64,000 nucleotides of DNA from Variovorax fucosicus (GCF_030316825.1 NZ_JASZYU010000001.1:496001-560000), one strand, 5' to 3'. Positions 18,260 through 27,424 are shown, numbered from the stretch's first letter. Translations and numbers: made by a program. Notes: a model not told the origin generated them from the sequence alone.

Positions 18260-19548
18260 AACGCGTGGCGGATGCCGAAGTCGTAGCCGGTTGAAGTCTT
18301 CGGCGTGAACACACTGGTGCTGATGAAGGCCGACCCGCCCACCGTCAGCGCCGCCCCGTTCTTGTTGCTGATGCGGGCGACGGTTGCATACAGCGCCGTG
18401 CGCTTGGAAAGGTTGTGCACGTAGCCGAGGCTGAGCTTGCCGGCTTTCGGGTCGGGCACCGCCGGCGCGGTGGCGGTGGCCACCGAATTCAGGTCGTACT
18501 TGACGCGTGCATAGGAGGCGCGGATCAGGCCTGGCCCGACCGGGACGGTCGCGCCGATCAGCCAGCCCGTGAGGTCGGTGTCGGGCAATGGAAGCAACGG
18601 CGTGGCCGCATAGTCGCGCGTCTTGCTGACGCGGGACAGTTCGCCGAAAAGCTTGACGGGGCCGAAGTCGTACGACGCGCCCAGATTGGCCGCCTTCACA
18701 CTGTCGGTGGTGCCCGCGAAATAGTCGTCACCCACCGTGCTGCTGCCATAGGCGAGCGCAATGTCGAAGGGGCCGTTGGCATAGCCGATGCGGCCTCCCA
18801 CATAGCGTCCAGCGCGGGTGCTTGCAACGGTGCCGGGGTTCACCTGTCCGGTGAGGGGGTTCACCCCCGGCGGTGTCGTGGTGCCGGGGTCGTAGCTTCG
18901 GTTCTCGTGCAGCGCATACATGAACTGGCCATAGAAGCCCCCGAGCGAAGGCGGCAGGAAATAGCCGATGGAGTTGCTGACGCGCAGGTAGTTGGCGTTG
19001 CCGCCGAATCCGCCGGCACCGCCGGTGGTATTGAAGAGGCTGGCAGAAGAGATCAGGTTGGCGCCGACGCCCACCGCACCAAAAGGGTCGTAGATCGTGT
19101 CGGCCCAGAAGGTCGGCGCGAAGTCGCGCCCCAGACGAATCTCGCCGAATCCGCCCATGAGGCTCACCGTGGAACGCCGGCCGAAGTTCGCAAGGCCGGT
19201 CACGCCATCGTCGTTGGTCAGAGGGCTTTCGAGCCAGAAACCGGCTGCGAGCCCTCCGCCAAGATCCTCCGTGCCCCGGAAGCCCAGGCGGCTGTTGTTG
19301 TAGGCCGAGTTCGCAAGCACGGTACTGCTGACAGTGCGCGAGCCCTGGTTGACGTAGAGCGGCGACGCTGGCGTTGCGCCGTTGCGATCCTCCGACTTGC
19401 TGCTGTAGTGGCTGATCGAGGCGTCGACGACGCCGAACAGCGTGACCGACGACTGGGCGCAGGCCATGCCGGTCGAGCCGATGGCAAGCATGCCAAGCAA
19501 TGCATTCTTCAATTTATCTCCATGACGTACACAAGGTTTGTGCTTCAC
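18256..19548 (-). CDS. Outer-membrane porin (Gram-negative, 16-stranded type)
   Basis: The 430-residue precursor has a signal peptide ending near GMACAQ. It opens with the porin sequence SSVTLFGVVDASISHY and ends in a C-terminal Phe (FGIRHAF), the outer-membrane assembly signal. Repeated amphipathic strands such as VGGRIGYANGPFDIALAYGSS fit trimeric porins of Burkholderiales. A GTG at 19548 with GGAG upstream is used. A TTG at 19512 with GGAG five bases before would give a more typical 21-residue signal and is a real alternative. A LacI operator-like palindrome lies about 95 bases upstream, linking it to the neighbouring catabolic regulon. Confidence 0.9.
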   Translation of the reverse strand: MKHKPCVRHGDKLKNALLGMLAIGSTGMACAQSSVTLFGVVDASISHYSSKSEDRNGATPASPLYVNQGSRTVSSTVLANSAYNNSRLGFRGTEDLGGGLAAGFWLESPLTNDDGVTGLANFGRRSTVSLMGGFGEIRLGRDFAPTFWADTIYDPFGAVGVGANLISSASLFNTTGGAGGFGGNANYLRVSNSIGYFLPPSLGGFYGQFMYALHENRSYDPGTTTPPGVNPLTGQVNPGTVASTRAGRYVGGRIGYANGPFDIALAYGSSTVGDDYFAGTTDSVKAANLGASYDFGPVKLFGELSRVSKTRDYAATPLLPLPDTDLTGWLIGATVPVGPGLIRASYARVKYDLNSVATATAPAVPDPKAGKLSLGYVHNLSKRTALYATVARISNKNGAALTVGGSAFISTSVFTPKTSTGYDFGIRHAF

Positions 19549-19640
19549 GTTTGTCTCCTGTTTTCGTTGTGATCCAGGCAAGGCTGCCGGGTGGTGGATC
19601 AGTCCGATCCGGCGTCGGGATGCGGCATGCTTCTTATTTT

Positions 19641-19658
19641 TATGCTATCGTTAGCATA
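19641..19658. promoter_or_regulatory. LacI-type operator, porin side
   Basis: TATGCTATCGTTAGCATA is an 18-base near-perfect palindrome (one mismatched pair) centred on CG, the usual centre of LacI-family sites. It lies in the porin/lacI divergent gap. Its core matches the sites at 19719, 32744 and 32849. Confidence 0.65.
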
Positions 19659-19718
19659 AATTCTAAAAGGATCGCCATGGGAAAGTCAACGCGTTGTGTT
19701 GGCAATCTGAATCTGTCG

Positions 19719-19732
19719 TGCTATCGTTAGTG
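19719..19732. promoter_or_regulatory. LacI-type operator, proximal to lacI
   Basis: TGCTATCGTTAGTG matches the porin-side site at 12 of 14 positions. It ends 22 bases before the lacI ATG, a position suited to autorepression. Confidence 0.6.
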
Positions 19733-19754
19733 CATTCCTGCACGCACCCTACCC

Positions 19755-20807
19755 ATGGTCACGATCAAAGACATTGCCCGGCGCCTCGAGGTCTCCGCTT
19801 CCACCGTGGGCCGGGCCCTGTCCGACGACCCGCGCATCAGTTCCGCCATGAAGCAGAAGGTGGGCGAGGTCGCGAACGAGTTGGGCTATGTCGCCAACCG
19901 CGCGGCGCGCATGATGCGCGGGGCCTCCAGCAACCTGGTGGGCCTGGTCGTTCCGGACATCCGCAACAGCTTCTACTCGACCATCGCGCACGCCTTGTCG
20001 AAATGCCTGGAGAGCGCGGATCTGCAGCTCACACTGTCGGAGACCGACGACGACCGGCTGGTCGAGTTGCGCCACATCCGCGAACTCACCAGCGTCAACG
20101 TGGCCGGCATCATCATCGTGCCGACCGCGCGGCCGCATCCGGAGTCGGTGCGCCTGCTCAAGATGACACCGCGCATCCAGTTGCTGCGCCGGCATGCGGC
20201 GCTGGGCGAGCACTGGTTCGGCATCGATGACGCGCAGGCGCTGTTCCAGGCGACGCGTCACCTGGTCGAGCTCGGCCACCAGCGCATCGCCTACATCGGC
20301 GGCACCACCGATCTGCCCACCGGCGCCGCGCGGCTGCAAGGCTTTCACAGCGCCCTGGCCGGTAGCAAGGGTGCCGCGCATGCGCGCGAGGAACTCGGCG
20401 CGCCCGCGTCGACGGACTTCGGCCGCGATGCGATCCGGCGCCTGCTCGCGCAGCGCAACCCGCCCACGGCGGTGGTGCTGGGCTCGGTGCAGAACACGCA
20501 GGGCGTGCTGGAAGAGCTTCTGGCCAGCGGCGTCAGCGTGCCCGAACAACTGTCGGTGGTCGGCTTCGGCGACGAGCTGGGCTTCAGATGGTGGGGCCCT
20601 GGCCTCACGACCATGAGCCTGCCGGTCTCCGAACTGGCCACCGCCTGCGGGCTCTGGTTCATCCACCAGCTGAAGCAGAAGTCTGCCAACGCAGCGCCCT
20701 ACAGCGCCGTCTCGCCGCCCACGCTCGTCGTGCGCGGCAGCACCCGGGCCTTGGAGGCGGCCAATGCCGGCCGCAGCCAGCCACGTCTTCGCCAACCCGC
20801 ACCATGA
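19755..20807 (+). CDS. LacI-family transcriptional regulator
   Basis: The 350-residue protein starts VTIKDIARRLEVSASTVGRALSD-type (helix-turn-helix about residues 4-24) and has the hinge-helix region NRAARMMRG. A periplasmic-binding-like core with VVPDIRNSFYSTIA follows and should bind a small organic effector. Four matching CG-centred palindromes lie near the porin, this gene, livH and the FAH gene, so it probably represses all four. The next gene begins within its stop codon, so the regulator and a D-2-hydroxyacid dehydrogenase are cotranscribed. Confidence 0.92.
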   Translation: MVTIKDIARRLEVSASTVGRALSDDPRISSAMKQKVGEVANELGYVANRAARMMRGASSNLVGLVVPDIRNSFYSTIAHALSKCLESADLQLTLSETDDDRLVELRHIRELTSVNVAGIIIVPTARPHPESVRLLKMTPRIQLLRRHAALGEHWFGIDDAQALFQATRHLVELGHQRIAYIGGTTDLPTGAARLQGFHSALAGSKGAAHAREELGAPASTDFGRDAIRRLLAQRNPPTAVVLGSVQNTQGVLEELLASGVSVPEQLSVVGFGDELGFRWWGPGLTTMSLPVSELATACGLWFIHQLKQKSANAAPYSAVSPPTLVVRGSTRALEAANAGRSQPRLRQPAP

Positions 20808-21769
20808 CCCACACCGTTTTTCTCACCGACTACGCCTGGCCCGACGACAGCATCGAGCGAGGCATCGTGGAAGCCGCCGGCATGCGCCTCGTGAGCGGCC
20901 CGGCCACGCCCTTGCCCGCGGACGCCATTGAAGCGCTGGCGCGCGAGCACCAGCCTTCGGCCATCCTCACCTGCTGGGCGCCTGTATCGGCCAGCGCCAT
21001 CACTGCCGCGCCGGAACTCAAGATCGTTGCCAGGCTCGGCGTGGGACTCGACAACATCGCGGTCGACGCCGCGACCGCACGCGGCATCTGGGTCACCAAC
21101 GTGCCGGACTATTGCGTGGAAGAAGTGTCGGACCATGCGGTCGGCTTCGCGCTCGCATGGACGCGCGGGCTGGTTTGCTTCGACCGCGACGTGCGCGCCG
21201 GCCGCTGGGACCCCGCGACGGCCAGGCTGCGCCGCCTTGCCGCGCTCACCTGCGGCATCGTCGGCTTCGGGCGCATCGGCCGCGCGACCGCGCGCAAGCT
21301 CGGCGCCTTCGGCTGCCGGGTGCTGGCACACGATCCCCATCTTTCCGCCGACGGCGATGGCGTGCAGAGCGTGGAACTCGACACCCTGTTCTCGCAGAGC
21401 GACATCGTGATCGTGCACGCGCCGCTGACGGCAACAACGCGGCACCTAGTCAACCGCGAGCGGCTCGCGCAAATGCCGCCTGGTGGCCTTCTCATCAATG
21501 TGAGCCGCGGCGGCGTCGTCGATACGGACGCCGTGATCGAGGCACTCGGCAGCGGCCAGCTGTCCGCCGCCGCGCTGGACGTTCTCGAGTCCGAACCCGA
21601 TGTTCCGGCCGAGCTGCGAACCCACGCCGGCGCAATGCTCACGCCCCATGTCGCCTTCTCGTCGGACGCGTCGCTGGTCGAGCTGCGCCGGCGCGCGGCC
21701 GAGGAAGTGGTGAGAGTGCTGCGCGGCGAGGCGCCGCAACAGCCGCGCAACGCCGGCCCGCAAAGATAG
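20804..21769 (+). CDS. D-2-hydroxyacid dehydrogenase (hydroxypyruvate reductase/PGDH-like)
   Basis: This 321-residue NAD(P)-dependent dehydrogenase has the nucleotide-binding GIVGFGRIGRATARKLG near residue 150 and VGLDNIAVDAA in the catalytic domain. The catalytic triad is recognisable as Arg in NVSRGGVVD, Glu in DVLESEP and His in TPHVAFSS. It would reduce a 2-oxo acid to a D-2-hydroxy acid or the reverse; hydroxypyruvate/glycerate is a reasonable guess. The ATG overlaps the lacI stop by four bases. Coupling to the regulator, and a kinase and enolase in the facing operon, make it a likely pathway enzyme. Confidence 0.9.
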   Translation: MTHTVFLTDYAWPDDSIERGIVEAAGMRLVSGPATPLPADAIEALAREHQPSAILTCWAPVSASAITAAPELKIVARLGVGLDNIAVDAATARGIWVTNVPDYCVEEVSDHAVGFALAWTRGLVCFDRDVRAGRWDPATARLRRLAALTCGIVGFGRIGRATARKLGAFGCRVLAHDPHLSADGDGVQSVELDTLFSQSDIVIVHAPLTATTRHLVNRERLAQMPPGGLLINVSRGGVVDTDAVIEALGSGQLSAAALDVLESEPDVPAELRTHAGAMLTPHVAFSSDASLVELRRRAAEEVVRVLRGEAPQQPRNAGPQR

Positions 21770-21775
21770 CCTTGC

Positions 21776-21795
21776 AGCCCGGCGGTGGCCGGGTT
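21776..21795. terminator. Hairpin between convergent genes
   Basis: An eight-base-pair stem (AGCCCGGC with GCCGGGTT, one G-U pair) closes a four-base loop between the 3' ends of the dehydrogenase and kinase genes. It could terminate both transcripts; no T-tract is present. Confidence 0.4.
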
Positions 21796-22799
21796 CAGCG
21801 AACCGCTGCCCGGCCCCACTCGCCTGCGATGTGCGCGAGCCGGCTCGCGGGACGCAGCACCAGCGGGGCAGCGAACGCGCGCACCCCATCGCGCTGCGCT
21901 TCTTCGCTCACATATTCGACCGGCGACTTGCCGTCGATACGGGCCAGCAGTAGGGCCGGCAGCAAGCGGGCGGCACGTTCTTCGAGCTCCGCGCGCGGCT
22001 CCCAGCCGGCCTGCTCGAAGTAGGCGTCGACCAGCGCCGCGAAGGCTGCGAGCAGCGCCTCGCGCCGGTCCGGCCGTGCAAGGCACTTCAACAGCAGGTG
22101 GTTCAGGCAGAACGCCAGGTCGAAGGCCGGGTCTCCATACCAGGCGCACTCCGCGTCGAGCAGCACGGGCCCGCGCGGGCCGACGAGGATGTTCTTCGGG
22201 CTGACGTCGCCGTGCACCAGTGCAATGTGCAGCCCGGCCGTGCGCTCCACCAGATCCATCAGCGGGGCGCGCAGCGCCGGATGGCGCTGCGCCGTCGCGA
22301 CGAAGTAGGGCTCGAGACGCAGCGCCCGAAAGTTGTCGGTGGTGTCGAACGCGGCTGCGACCTCGCCCTTTCCGGCGCTTGCCGCATGCAGCTCTCCGAG
22401 AACATTCCCTACGGCACGCGCCGTGCGCGTCGAGACATCGCCGGCCATCAGTTGCTCTTTCCAGACCGGATGTTCCTCAGGTGCAAGAAAGGACATCGCG
22501 AAGACGCCCGCCTTGGGATCGTGCGCGAGCGGACGCGGCACGTTGTCGGGCGCGTGGCGCGCCGCAAACTGCAGCCATGCCCATTCGTACGCATTGCGCG
22601 ACACCGGGGCCTGCCAGTCTGCGGAAACCTTGAGCCGGGCGAGCGCGCGCTTGATGCACAGCGATCGACCCGGGAGTTCGACACGCCAGATATCGGACGA
22701 CACGCCACCCGCCAGCGAATGCCAGCAGGCCGGCTCCTGGGGACTTGCAAGCCCCTGGGAGACCAGGAATTCGCCGAACGCAGATTCCGGACTGTTCAC
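21795..22799 (-). CDS. APH-fold phosphotransferase (small-molecule kinase)
   Basis: The 334-residue protein has the aminoglycoside-phosphotransferase/choline-kinase fold. Visible motifs are the catalytic loop LVHGDVSPKNILVG (catalytic Asp) and the metal-binding DAECAWYGDPAFDLAF. An N-terminal Lys in LCIKRAL is probably the ATP contact. Relatives phosphorylate hydroxyls of antibiotics, sugars such as methylthioribose, or homoserine. As the last gene of a catabolic operon it probably phosphorylates a pathway intermediate, not a drug. Its start overlaps the oxidoreductase stop by four bases. Confidence 0.83.
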   Translation of the reverse strand: MNSPESAFGEFLVSQGLASPQEPACWHSLAGGVSSDIWRVELPGRSLCIKRALARLKVSADWQAPVSRNAYEWAWLQFAARHAPDNVPRPLAHDPKAGVFAMSFLAPEEHPVWKEQLMAGDVSTRTARAVGNVLGELHAASAGKGEVAAAFDTTDNFRALRLEPYFVATAQRHPALRAPLMDLVERTAGLHIALVHGDVSPKNILVGPRGPVLLDAECAWYGDPAFDLAFCLNHLLLKCLARPDRREALLAAFAALVDAYFEQAGWEPRAELEERAARLLPALLLARIDGKSPVEYVSEEAQRDGVRAFAAPLVLRPASRLAHIAGEWGRAAVR

Positions 22800-23923
22800 G
22801 CCGCGTCCAGAACCTGAGGGAGCACAACGTAGTTGCTGAAGCCGCCGTCGCGGTCCTTCAGGCCGGAGATCGCCTCGTTCACGCGGGTAAGCGGGAAGGC
22901 GCGATGCTCCAGGTACGACAGGTCGAGCGTGCCGGTGCGAACCATCTCGGCCATCTCCTGGCCTTGTGCCGTCGTGAACCAGTTAGATCCGATCAGCTGG
23001 ATCTGCTCGTCCATCAACCACTTCACGTCGATCGGCAGGTCTTCCGCCACGCCGCCCACATTGACCACCTTGCCGCCGCGACGCACGCCCCTCATCGAGT
23101 CGAGCATGGTCGCTGCAGGCGCCTTCGCGCCCAGTGCGCTGATGGCGAAGTCGGCGCCCTCCCCGCCCGTGAGCGACTTGGCCCAATCGCCGGTGGAGCC
23201 GTCGCCGAGCGTCATCACCTGGATGCGATCGGGCGCCAGCGCCTTGATCCTGGCGAGCAGCCGTTCGTCGCGCCCGGTGCCGAGGATCTGCGACAGGCCC
23301 ATGGCCAGCCCGAGCATCGTGGCCGCGACGCCCAGGGTGCCCGTGATGCCGTCGATCAGCGCGACCTGGCCCGGGCCGGCGCCGGCATTCTTCAAGGCGC
23401 CGTAGGAGGTACCGAGATAGCCGAAGCGCCCGGCCTGCTCGAAGCTCAGGTTGTCCGGCAGGTTGACGATCGCGTACTCCGGCGCCGTCATGTACTGGCT
23501 GAATCCACCATACGGATACTGGTCGAATATGCGCTGGCCGTCCCGGCTCGTGCTGAAGTAGCCGTTCAGGGTGAAGTAGCGGCAATGGCTGCGCTGGCCA
23601 GCGCGGCACGCCCTGCAAGAGCCGCAGGAACGCAGCGGACTCACGTAGACGCGATCCCCGGGCTTGGCATTGATCACGGCTTCACCAACCTCTTCGACGA
23701 CGCCGACGGCGTCCAGCCCGAAGATGGCCGGAAAACGCGGCAGGGGCTGATGCGGAAACCAGGTCGGCCAGTTGTTGATGACGTTGGCCATGTTGGGCAC
23801 GATGCCGCACGCCATCACCTTCACCAGCAGGTCGGTGGGACGGGGTTGGGGAATCGGGATCGTGTCGAGCGACATCGGTGTGCCGAGCGCGTGCAGCCTG
23901 GCTGCGGTCATTGTTCTGTTCAT
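22796..23923 (-). CDS. MDR-superfamily oxidoreductase, zinc-ADH-like but without the catalytic GHE motif
   Basis: The 375-residue protein has the MDR fold, with a structural-zinc cluster of four Cys (CGSCRACRAGQRSHC, about 118-132) and a nucleotide-binding half. The usual catalytic-zinc GHE segment reads GLDAVGVV, so the His ligand is absent although a Cys in MACGIVPNM remains. That resembles quinone oxidoreductases and suggests reduction of an activated double bond or a carbonyl without catalytic zinc. A downstream start at the second Met would remove four residues. It overlaps the kinase gene and follows the LivK-like receptor. Confidence 0.82.
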   Translation of the reverse strand: MNRTMTAARLHALGTPMSLDTIPIPQPRPTDLLVKVMACGIVPNMANVINNWPTWFPHQPLPRFPAIFGLDAVGVVEEVGEAVINAKPGDRVYVSPLRSCGSCRACRAGQRSHCRYFTLNGYFSTSRDGQRIFDQYPYGGFSQYMTAPEYAIVNLPDNLSFEQAGRFGYLGTSYGALKNAGAGPGQVALIDGITGTLGVAATMLGLAMGLSQILGTGRDERLLARIKALAPDRIQVMTLGDGSTGDWAKSLTGGEGADFAISALGAKAPAATMLDSMRGVRRGGKVVNVGGVAEDLPIDVKWLMDEQIQLIGSNWFTTAQGQEMAEMVRTGTLDLSYLEHRAFPLTRVNEAISGLKDRDGGFSNYVVLPQVLDAA

Positions 23924-23944
23924 GGGAACCTCTTCTTGAAAAAC

Positions 23945-25168
23945 TTAAGGGGCGACGAATGCCGCGCCCGAAGGGCGAAACTTGGGCGGCCAGACGGTGA
24001 CCCATTTGCCGTTCTGGGCCTGTTTGATCTTGGTGTCGGCCGCGCCGCTGTTGAACTTGCCGTCGAAGCGGCGTGTCCCCAGCACGGTGTTGACCGGATT
24101 GGCCCGCAGCCATGCGGCCATGGCCTTGTCGTCAAGGCGGCCCACGGCCGTCGTTGCGGCTTCCAGGATCTGCCAGGCCGCGAACTCCGCTGCGGCCTGA
24201 TAGTCGACGTGCGGCCAGGCGAGGCCTGCTGCCTTCACGCGCTCGTTGTAGGCCGCAATGAACTCGGCGGCACCCGCGTTCTGCGTGAAGGGCGCGTGGT
24301 CCTCGAACCAGGTGAGTGTGGTCAGGCCGCCTGCCTGCGGATTCGACACGGTCGGCCCCGGCGCGGGAAACAGATGGAACTGGCGCGCGGGCTGGTAGTC
24401 GATGCGCTTCATGGCATCGAGCAACTGCGCCGCTTCGAGACCGACTGCGCCCGACCACAGCAGATCGGGCGCGGCGTCCTTGATGCGCGCGGCAATGCCG
24501 CCGAAGTCGCGCGTTCCGAATTCGTACTCGAGCGACAACACGGTCTTCAGGCCCCGCTTGGTCGCGACCTCCTGCCCGCCCTTGGCGAGATCGAGGGCCG
24601 ATGGAAACTTGCTGGTGACGAAGGCGATGGTCTTCGGCGGTGTGGCCGTGCTGGCGTAGGCGTCGAGCAGCACCTCGGTATCGGCCAGCCGCGGCTCCGG
24701 CCCCAGCGGCAGCGCCGGAAACTGCATGTCGTAGGGCGCCAGGCTCGGGTCGCCAAGGCTGCTCTGGATGAACAGCTTGCCGAAACGCTGCGCCACGCCC
24801 ATCGCGGCGATGATCGAGCTGGTGCCATAGGGCCCCATCAGCAGATCGACCTTTTCCCGCGTGATGAGGCGTTCGTACAAGGTGCGCGCGTTGCCCGGCT
24901 GTGACTGGTCGTCCAGCAGCATGAGCTCCACCTTGCGGCCCAGCAATCCGCCGCGCTTGTTCAGCGCATCGACGAACACCTCGGCCGCGACCTTGTGGAT
25001 TCCGCCCACCGGCGCAAGGGGCCCGGTGAGGGGCAGCGTGCCGCCCACCCGGATCGGCTCTGCGCCGCCTCCCGCCTGCGCGTGAACGGGCAGTCCATGT
25101 GCCAGAACCAGGGTGCCTCCCGCGGCAAGAAGGGTTCGACGCTGTCTTTGAAATTTGGTAATGCTCAT
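23945..25168 (-). CDS. LivK-like ABC transporter substrate-binding protein
   Basis: The 407-residue periplasmic protein has a twin-Arg-like basic N-terminus and a signal ending near VHAQAGG, then IRVGGTLPLTGPLAPVGG, typical of type I branched-chain amino-acid or aromatic-acid receptors. LLMGPYGTSSIIAAMGVA is the hinge-region segment. It would deliver substrate to the LivHMGF permease encoded upstream in the same operon. That the receptor is separated from its permease by metabolic genes suggests a single substrate-dedicated operon. The ligand cannot be read, but aromatic acids are common in this subgroup. Confidence 0.9.
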   Translation of the reverse strand: MSITKFQRQRRTLLAAGGTLVLAHGLPVHAQAGGGAEPIRVGGTLPLTGPLAPVGGIHKVAAEVFVDALNKRGGLLGRKVELMLLDDQSQPGNARTLYERLITREKVDLLMGPYGTSSIIAAMGVAQRFGKLFIQSSLGDPSLAPYDMQFPALPLGPEPRLADTEVLLDAYASTATPPKTIAFVTSKFPSALDLAKGGQEVATKRGLKTVLSLEYEFGTRDFGGIAARIKDAAPDLLWSGAVGLEAAQLLDAMKRIDYQPARQFHLFPAPGPTVSNPQAGGLTTLTWFEDHAPFTQNAGAAEFIAAYNERVKAAGLAWPHVDYQAAAEFAAWQILEAATTAVGRLDDKAMAAWLRANPVNTVLGTRRFDGKFNSGAADTKIKQAQNGKWVTVWPPKFRPSGAAFVAP

Positions 25169-25231
25169 CGTTTGTCTCCTCGAATTTCGGATGACCGGCT
25201 CGGACGACGCCGGCCCGGCGTGCGGCGGCTG

Positions 25232-25762
25232 TCAGTGGTATCCGTCCTCGAGCTCGATGGCGAGAGCACCCATGATGCGAACGCCGGAGTTGTACCAACC
25301 GATCGTGAGAACCAGCTCCACCTGCTCGCGCTCGGACAGGAAGGCAGCGGCCTTGCGCCAGGTGGGCTCGCTCACATCGACCTTCAGGGTCGACTCGCGT
25401 GCCAACGCCATGACGGCGCGCTCCTCTTCATTGAACAGCGGAGAACTTTCGAATTCGGGCACGGCCTGGAGCTGTTGCGCACTGATGCCCGCATTCAAGC
25501 CATGCGACTGGTGATGTGCGATCTCGTACACCGACCCTGTGCAATGGCCGACGGTGAGGATCGCCAACTCGCGCAGCTTCGGGCTCAGTTGGGAGCCGCG
25601 CAACGAATTGGCATAGGAGATGAACCCGTCCAGCGCCTGCGGCGCGTTCGCCAGCGCACTGAAGATGTTGGCGGTGGGCACCTTGCGCTCGCGTTCCAGC
25701 CTGTCGAACAGGGCCTGGTCGGCGTCGGTGTCCGAACGTTGAAGATATTTGACTCGTGCCAT
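25232..25762 (-). CDS. Carboxymuconolactone decarboxylase/AhpD-fold protein
   Basis: The 176-residue all-helical protein has the CMD signature LRELAILTVGHCTGSVYEIAHH, with Glu, one Cys and His. It lacks the second Cys of AhpD peroxidases, favouring a decarboxylase-like or structural role over thiol chemistry. A second half with EREQVELVLTIGWYN is characteristic. It lies between the extradiol dioxygenase and the LivK-like gene with short gaps, so it probably processes a ring-cleavage product. A peroxidase function is unlikely. Confidence 0.85.
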   Translation of the reverse strand: MARVKYLQRSDTDADQALFDRLERERKVPTANIFSALANAPQALDGFISYANSLRGSQLSPKLRELAILTVGHCTGSVYEIAHHQSHGLNAGISAQQLQAVPEFESSPLFNEEERAVMALARESTLKVDVSEPTWRKAAAFLSEREQVELVLTIGWYNSGVRIMGALAIELEDGYH

Positions 25763-25786
25763 GACAGTGACCTTTCTCGTCTTTCT

Positions 25787-26791
25787 TTATTTCTGGGCGG
25801 AGAGCGCCAACGCATAGCTCTCCAGCGTTTGGGGATTGGGTTTTTCGGCCGGTTCGATGAGGGCAGCGCCCGCGAAGGCGGTCGCCTCGAAGTACCAGCG
25901 CGCCGGCGCAGGAATCCCCCAGCGCACATTGGTACTCAGCGAAGCCGCCTCCCACCTGACTGGTTCGATCTCGATGTCGATGGTCTGGTAGTGGCTGTTG
26001 AACAGCTCCACGCGATGGCCATCCGGATCGCGCAGATAGACGAACAGCATCCCGCCCGGCCCATGGCGGCCAGGGCCCCGCTCTACCGAAGCGGCATAGC
26101 CGTAGTTGCCCGCCAGGTCGCAGGCGGTAAAGATGTTGTGCGACTCCGAGACGGTGTAGGCGAAGTGGTGCAGGCGCGGCCCCGCGCCCTGCACGATTGC
26201 CAGGTCGAGGCAGGTGCCCTTGCGGTACATGAACGCACCCAGCAGCTTGTCCCCATGGGCGATGTACTCGGAGTTGCGAAAGCCCAGCCTGCTGTAGAAC
26301 TCGCACAGCGCGTAGGTGTCCGGCGCCAGCAACTGATAGTGGTCGAGCCGCTGCGCATGCGCGCCGGTGAAGCTCTCGACCTTCAGGTACATCCGCGGCA
26401 GCGTCTTCATCTGGGCGCAGAGCTCGATCTTGGTGCCGATCGGATCCTCCACGTGGAGCGTGCGCCCCTGGTGCGGAACCTCGACCCATTCGGCAGCAAG
26501 TCCCTCGGCTTTGAAGAACTGGTAGGCACTGTCGAGGTCTTCCTCGAAGAAGACGCGAAAGCCGATTCGCTTGCAGGTCTGCTCGCCGCGCGACTGCACC
26601 AGCACCAGGCTGTGGTGGCAGGCTTCGGCCAGGCCGCGCAGGTAGCAAACGCCGTCTTCTTCCTCGGAGACCACGAGCCCGACGATGTTGACGTAGAAGT
26701 CGCGGCTCCTTGCAAGATCGGCGACATGGAGGACGACGTGGCTGGCACGCGTGATGTTGAACGGCGGACGAAGATTGACGACAGGAAGCAT
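25787..26791 (-). CDS. Extradiol-type VOC dioxygenase (HpaD/MndD-like)
   Basis: The 334-residue protein contains two tandem vicinal-oxygen-chelate modules. Candidate metal ligands are His in RLDHYQLL, His in RLHHFAYTV and Glu in GHRVELFNSHYQ. This spacing matches type I extradiol dioxygenases of the homoprotocatechuate 2,3-dioxygenase group, which cleave catechol-type rings next to the hydroxyls. The N-terminal module (ITRASHVVLHVADLARSRDFY) is the non-catalytic half. It is the most direct evidence that the operon handles an aromatic compound. The precise catechol cannot be inferred. Confidence 0.87.
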   Translation of the reverse strand: MLPVVNLRPPFNITRASHVVLHVADLARSRDFYVNIVGLVVSEEEDGVCYLRGLAEACHHSLVLVQSRGEQTCKRIGFRVFFEEDLDSAYQFFKAEGLAAEWVEVPHQGRTLHVEDPIGTKIELCAQMKTLPRMYLKVESFTGAHAQRLDHYQLLAPDTYALCEFYSRLGFRNSEYIAHGDKLLGAFMYRKGTCLDLAIVQGAGPRLHHFAYTVSESHNIFTACDLAGNYGYAASVERGPGRHGPGGMLFVYLRDPDGHRVELFNSHYQTIDIEIEPVRWEAASLSTNVRWGIPAPARWYFEATAFAGAALIEPAEKPNPQTLESYALALSAQK

Positions 26792-26830
26792 GAGGTACCT
26801 CGCGGACGGGTGGTTGAGGAAGGGTCTGGC

Positions 26831-27424
26831 CTAGCGGCGCTCGGCCGGCGGGGATACCGGCGCCCGTGCCGCACGAAGCAGGCTGATCTCGGCGACGAGG
26901 TCGTTGATGGCTTCGAGCGCGAAGGTCAGGCTCGCTGCGTCGGTGAGGCGCCCGTCCTGGATCTTTCCGTTGACGCCACCGATCACCACCGGCGGTCTCG
27001 CGACGACGCGCGACAAGGTGCCGCCCAGCGTTTCGCGCAACTGGGCTTGTGCGCGCACGCCGCCGGTGAATGCCGGCGAGCTGGTCATGACCAGCACCGG
27101 CTTGCCCTTGAGCGGTGAAGCGAATGCCGGCCGCGATGCCCAGTCGAGCGCGTTCTTCAAGACGCCCGATGTCCCGAAGTTGTACTCCGGGGAGCACAGC
27201 ACGACACCGTCGCTGGAATCGATCGCCGCCTTGAACTGCCGCACTGCGTCGGGAGACTGGGGCCCGTCGAAGTCCTGGTTGTACAGGGGTATGCCGTCGA
27301 GCGGCAGCAGCGTCATCTCCACGCCCGCTGGCAGCGACGCCTGGAGCGTTTGGAGAATGGCCGTGTTGGCGGAAGCTTGCCGCAGGCTGCCCGAAATGCC
27401 TGCCAGCCGGATCGTCGTATTCAT
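26831..27424 (-). CDS. NADPH-dependent FMN reductase family protein
   Basis: The 197-residue flavodoxin-like protein has IRLAGISGSLRQASANT (phosphate-binding loop) and CSPEYNFGTSGVLKNALDW, both diagnostic. It may reduce FMN for a flavin-dependent oxygenase or reduce quinones directly. No two-component oxygenase is seen in the operon, so a quinone-reductase role is equally possible. Its start overlaps the enolase-like stop by four bases, placing it inside the operon. Confidence 0.87.
   Translation of the reverse strand: MNTTIRLAGISGSLRQASANTAILQTLQASLPAGVEMTLLPLDGIPLYNQDFDGPQSPDAVRQFKAAIDSSDGVVLCSPEYNFGTSGVLKNALDWASRPAFASPLKGKPVLVMTSSPAFTGGVRAQAQLRETLGGTLSRVVARPPVVIGGVNGKIQDGRLTDAASLTFALEAINDLVAEISLLRAARAPVSPPAERR

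Noticed and set aside
21795..22799. Aminoglycoside-resistance kinase
   Set aside because: APH fold alone is not evidence of drug resistance; the operon context is catabolic.
22745..24904. 700-codon plus-strand frame across the oxidoreductase and LivK-like genes
   Set aside because: It is antisense to two well-supported genes, has no recognisable domain and repeats low-complexity Arg/His/Gln runs.
25232..25762. AhpD-type peroxidase
   Set aside because: The active-site CxxC is reduced to one Cys.
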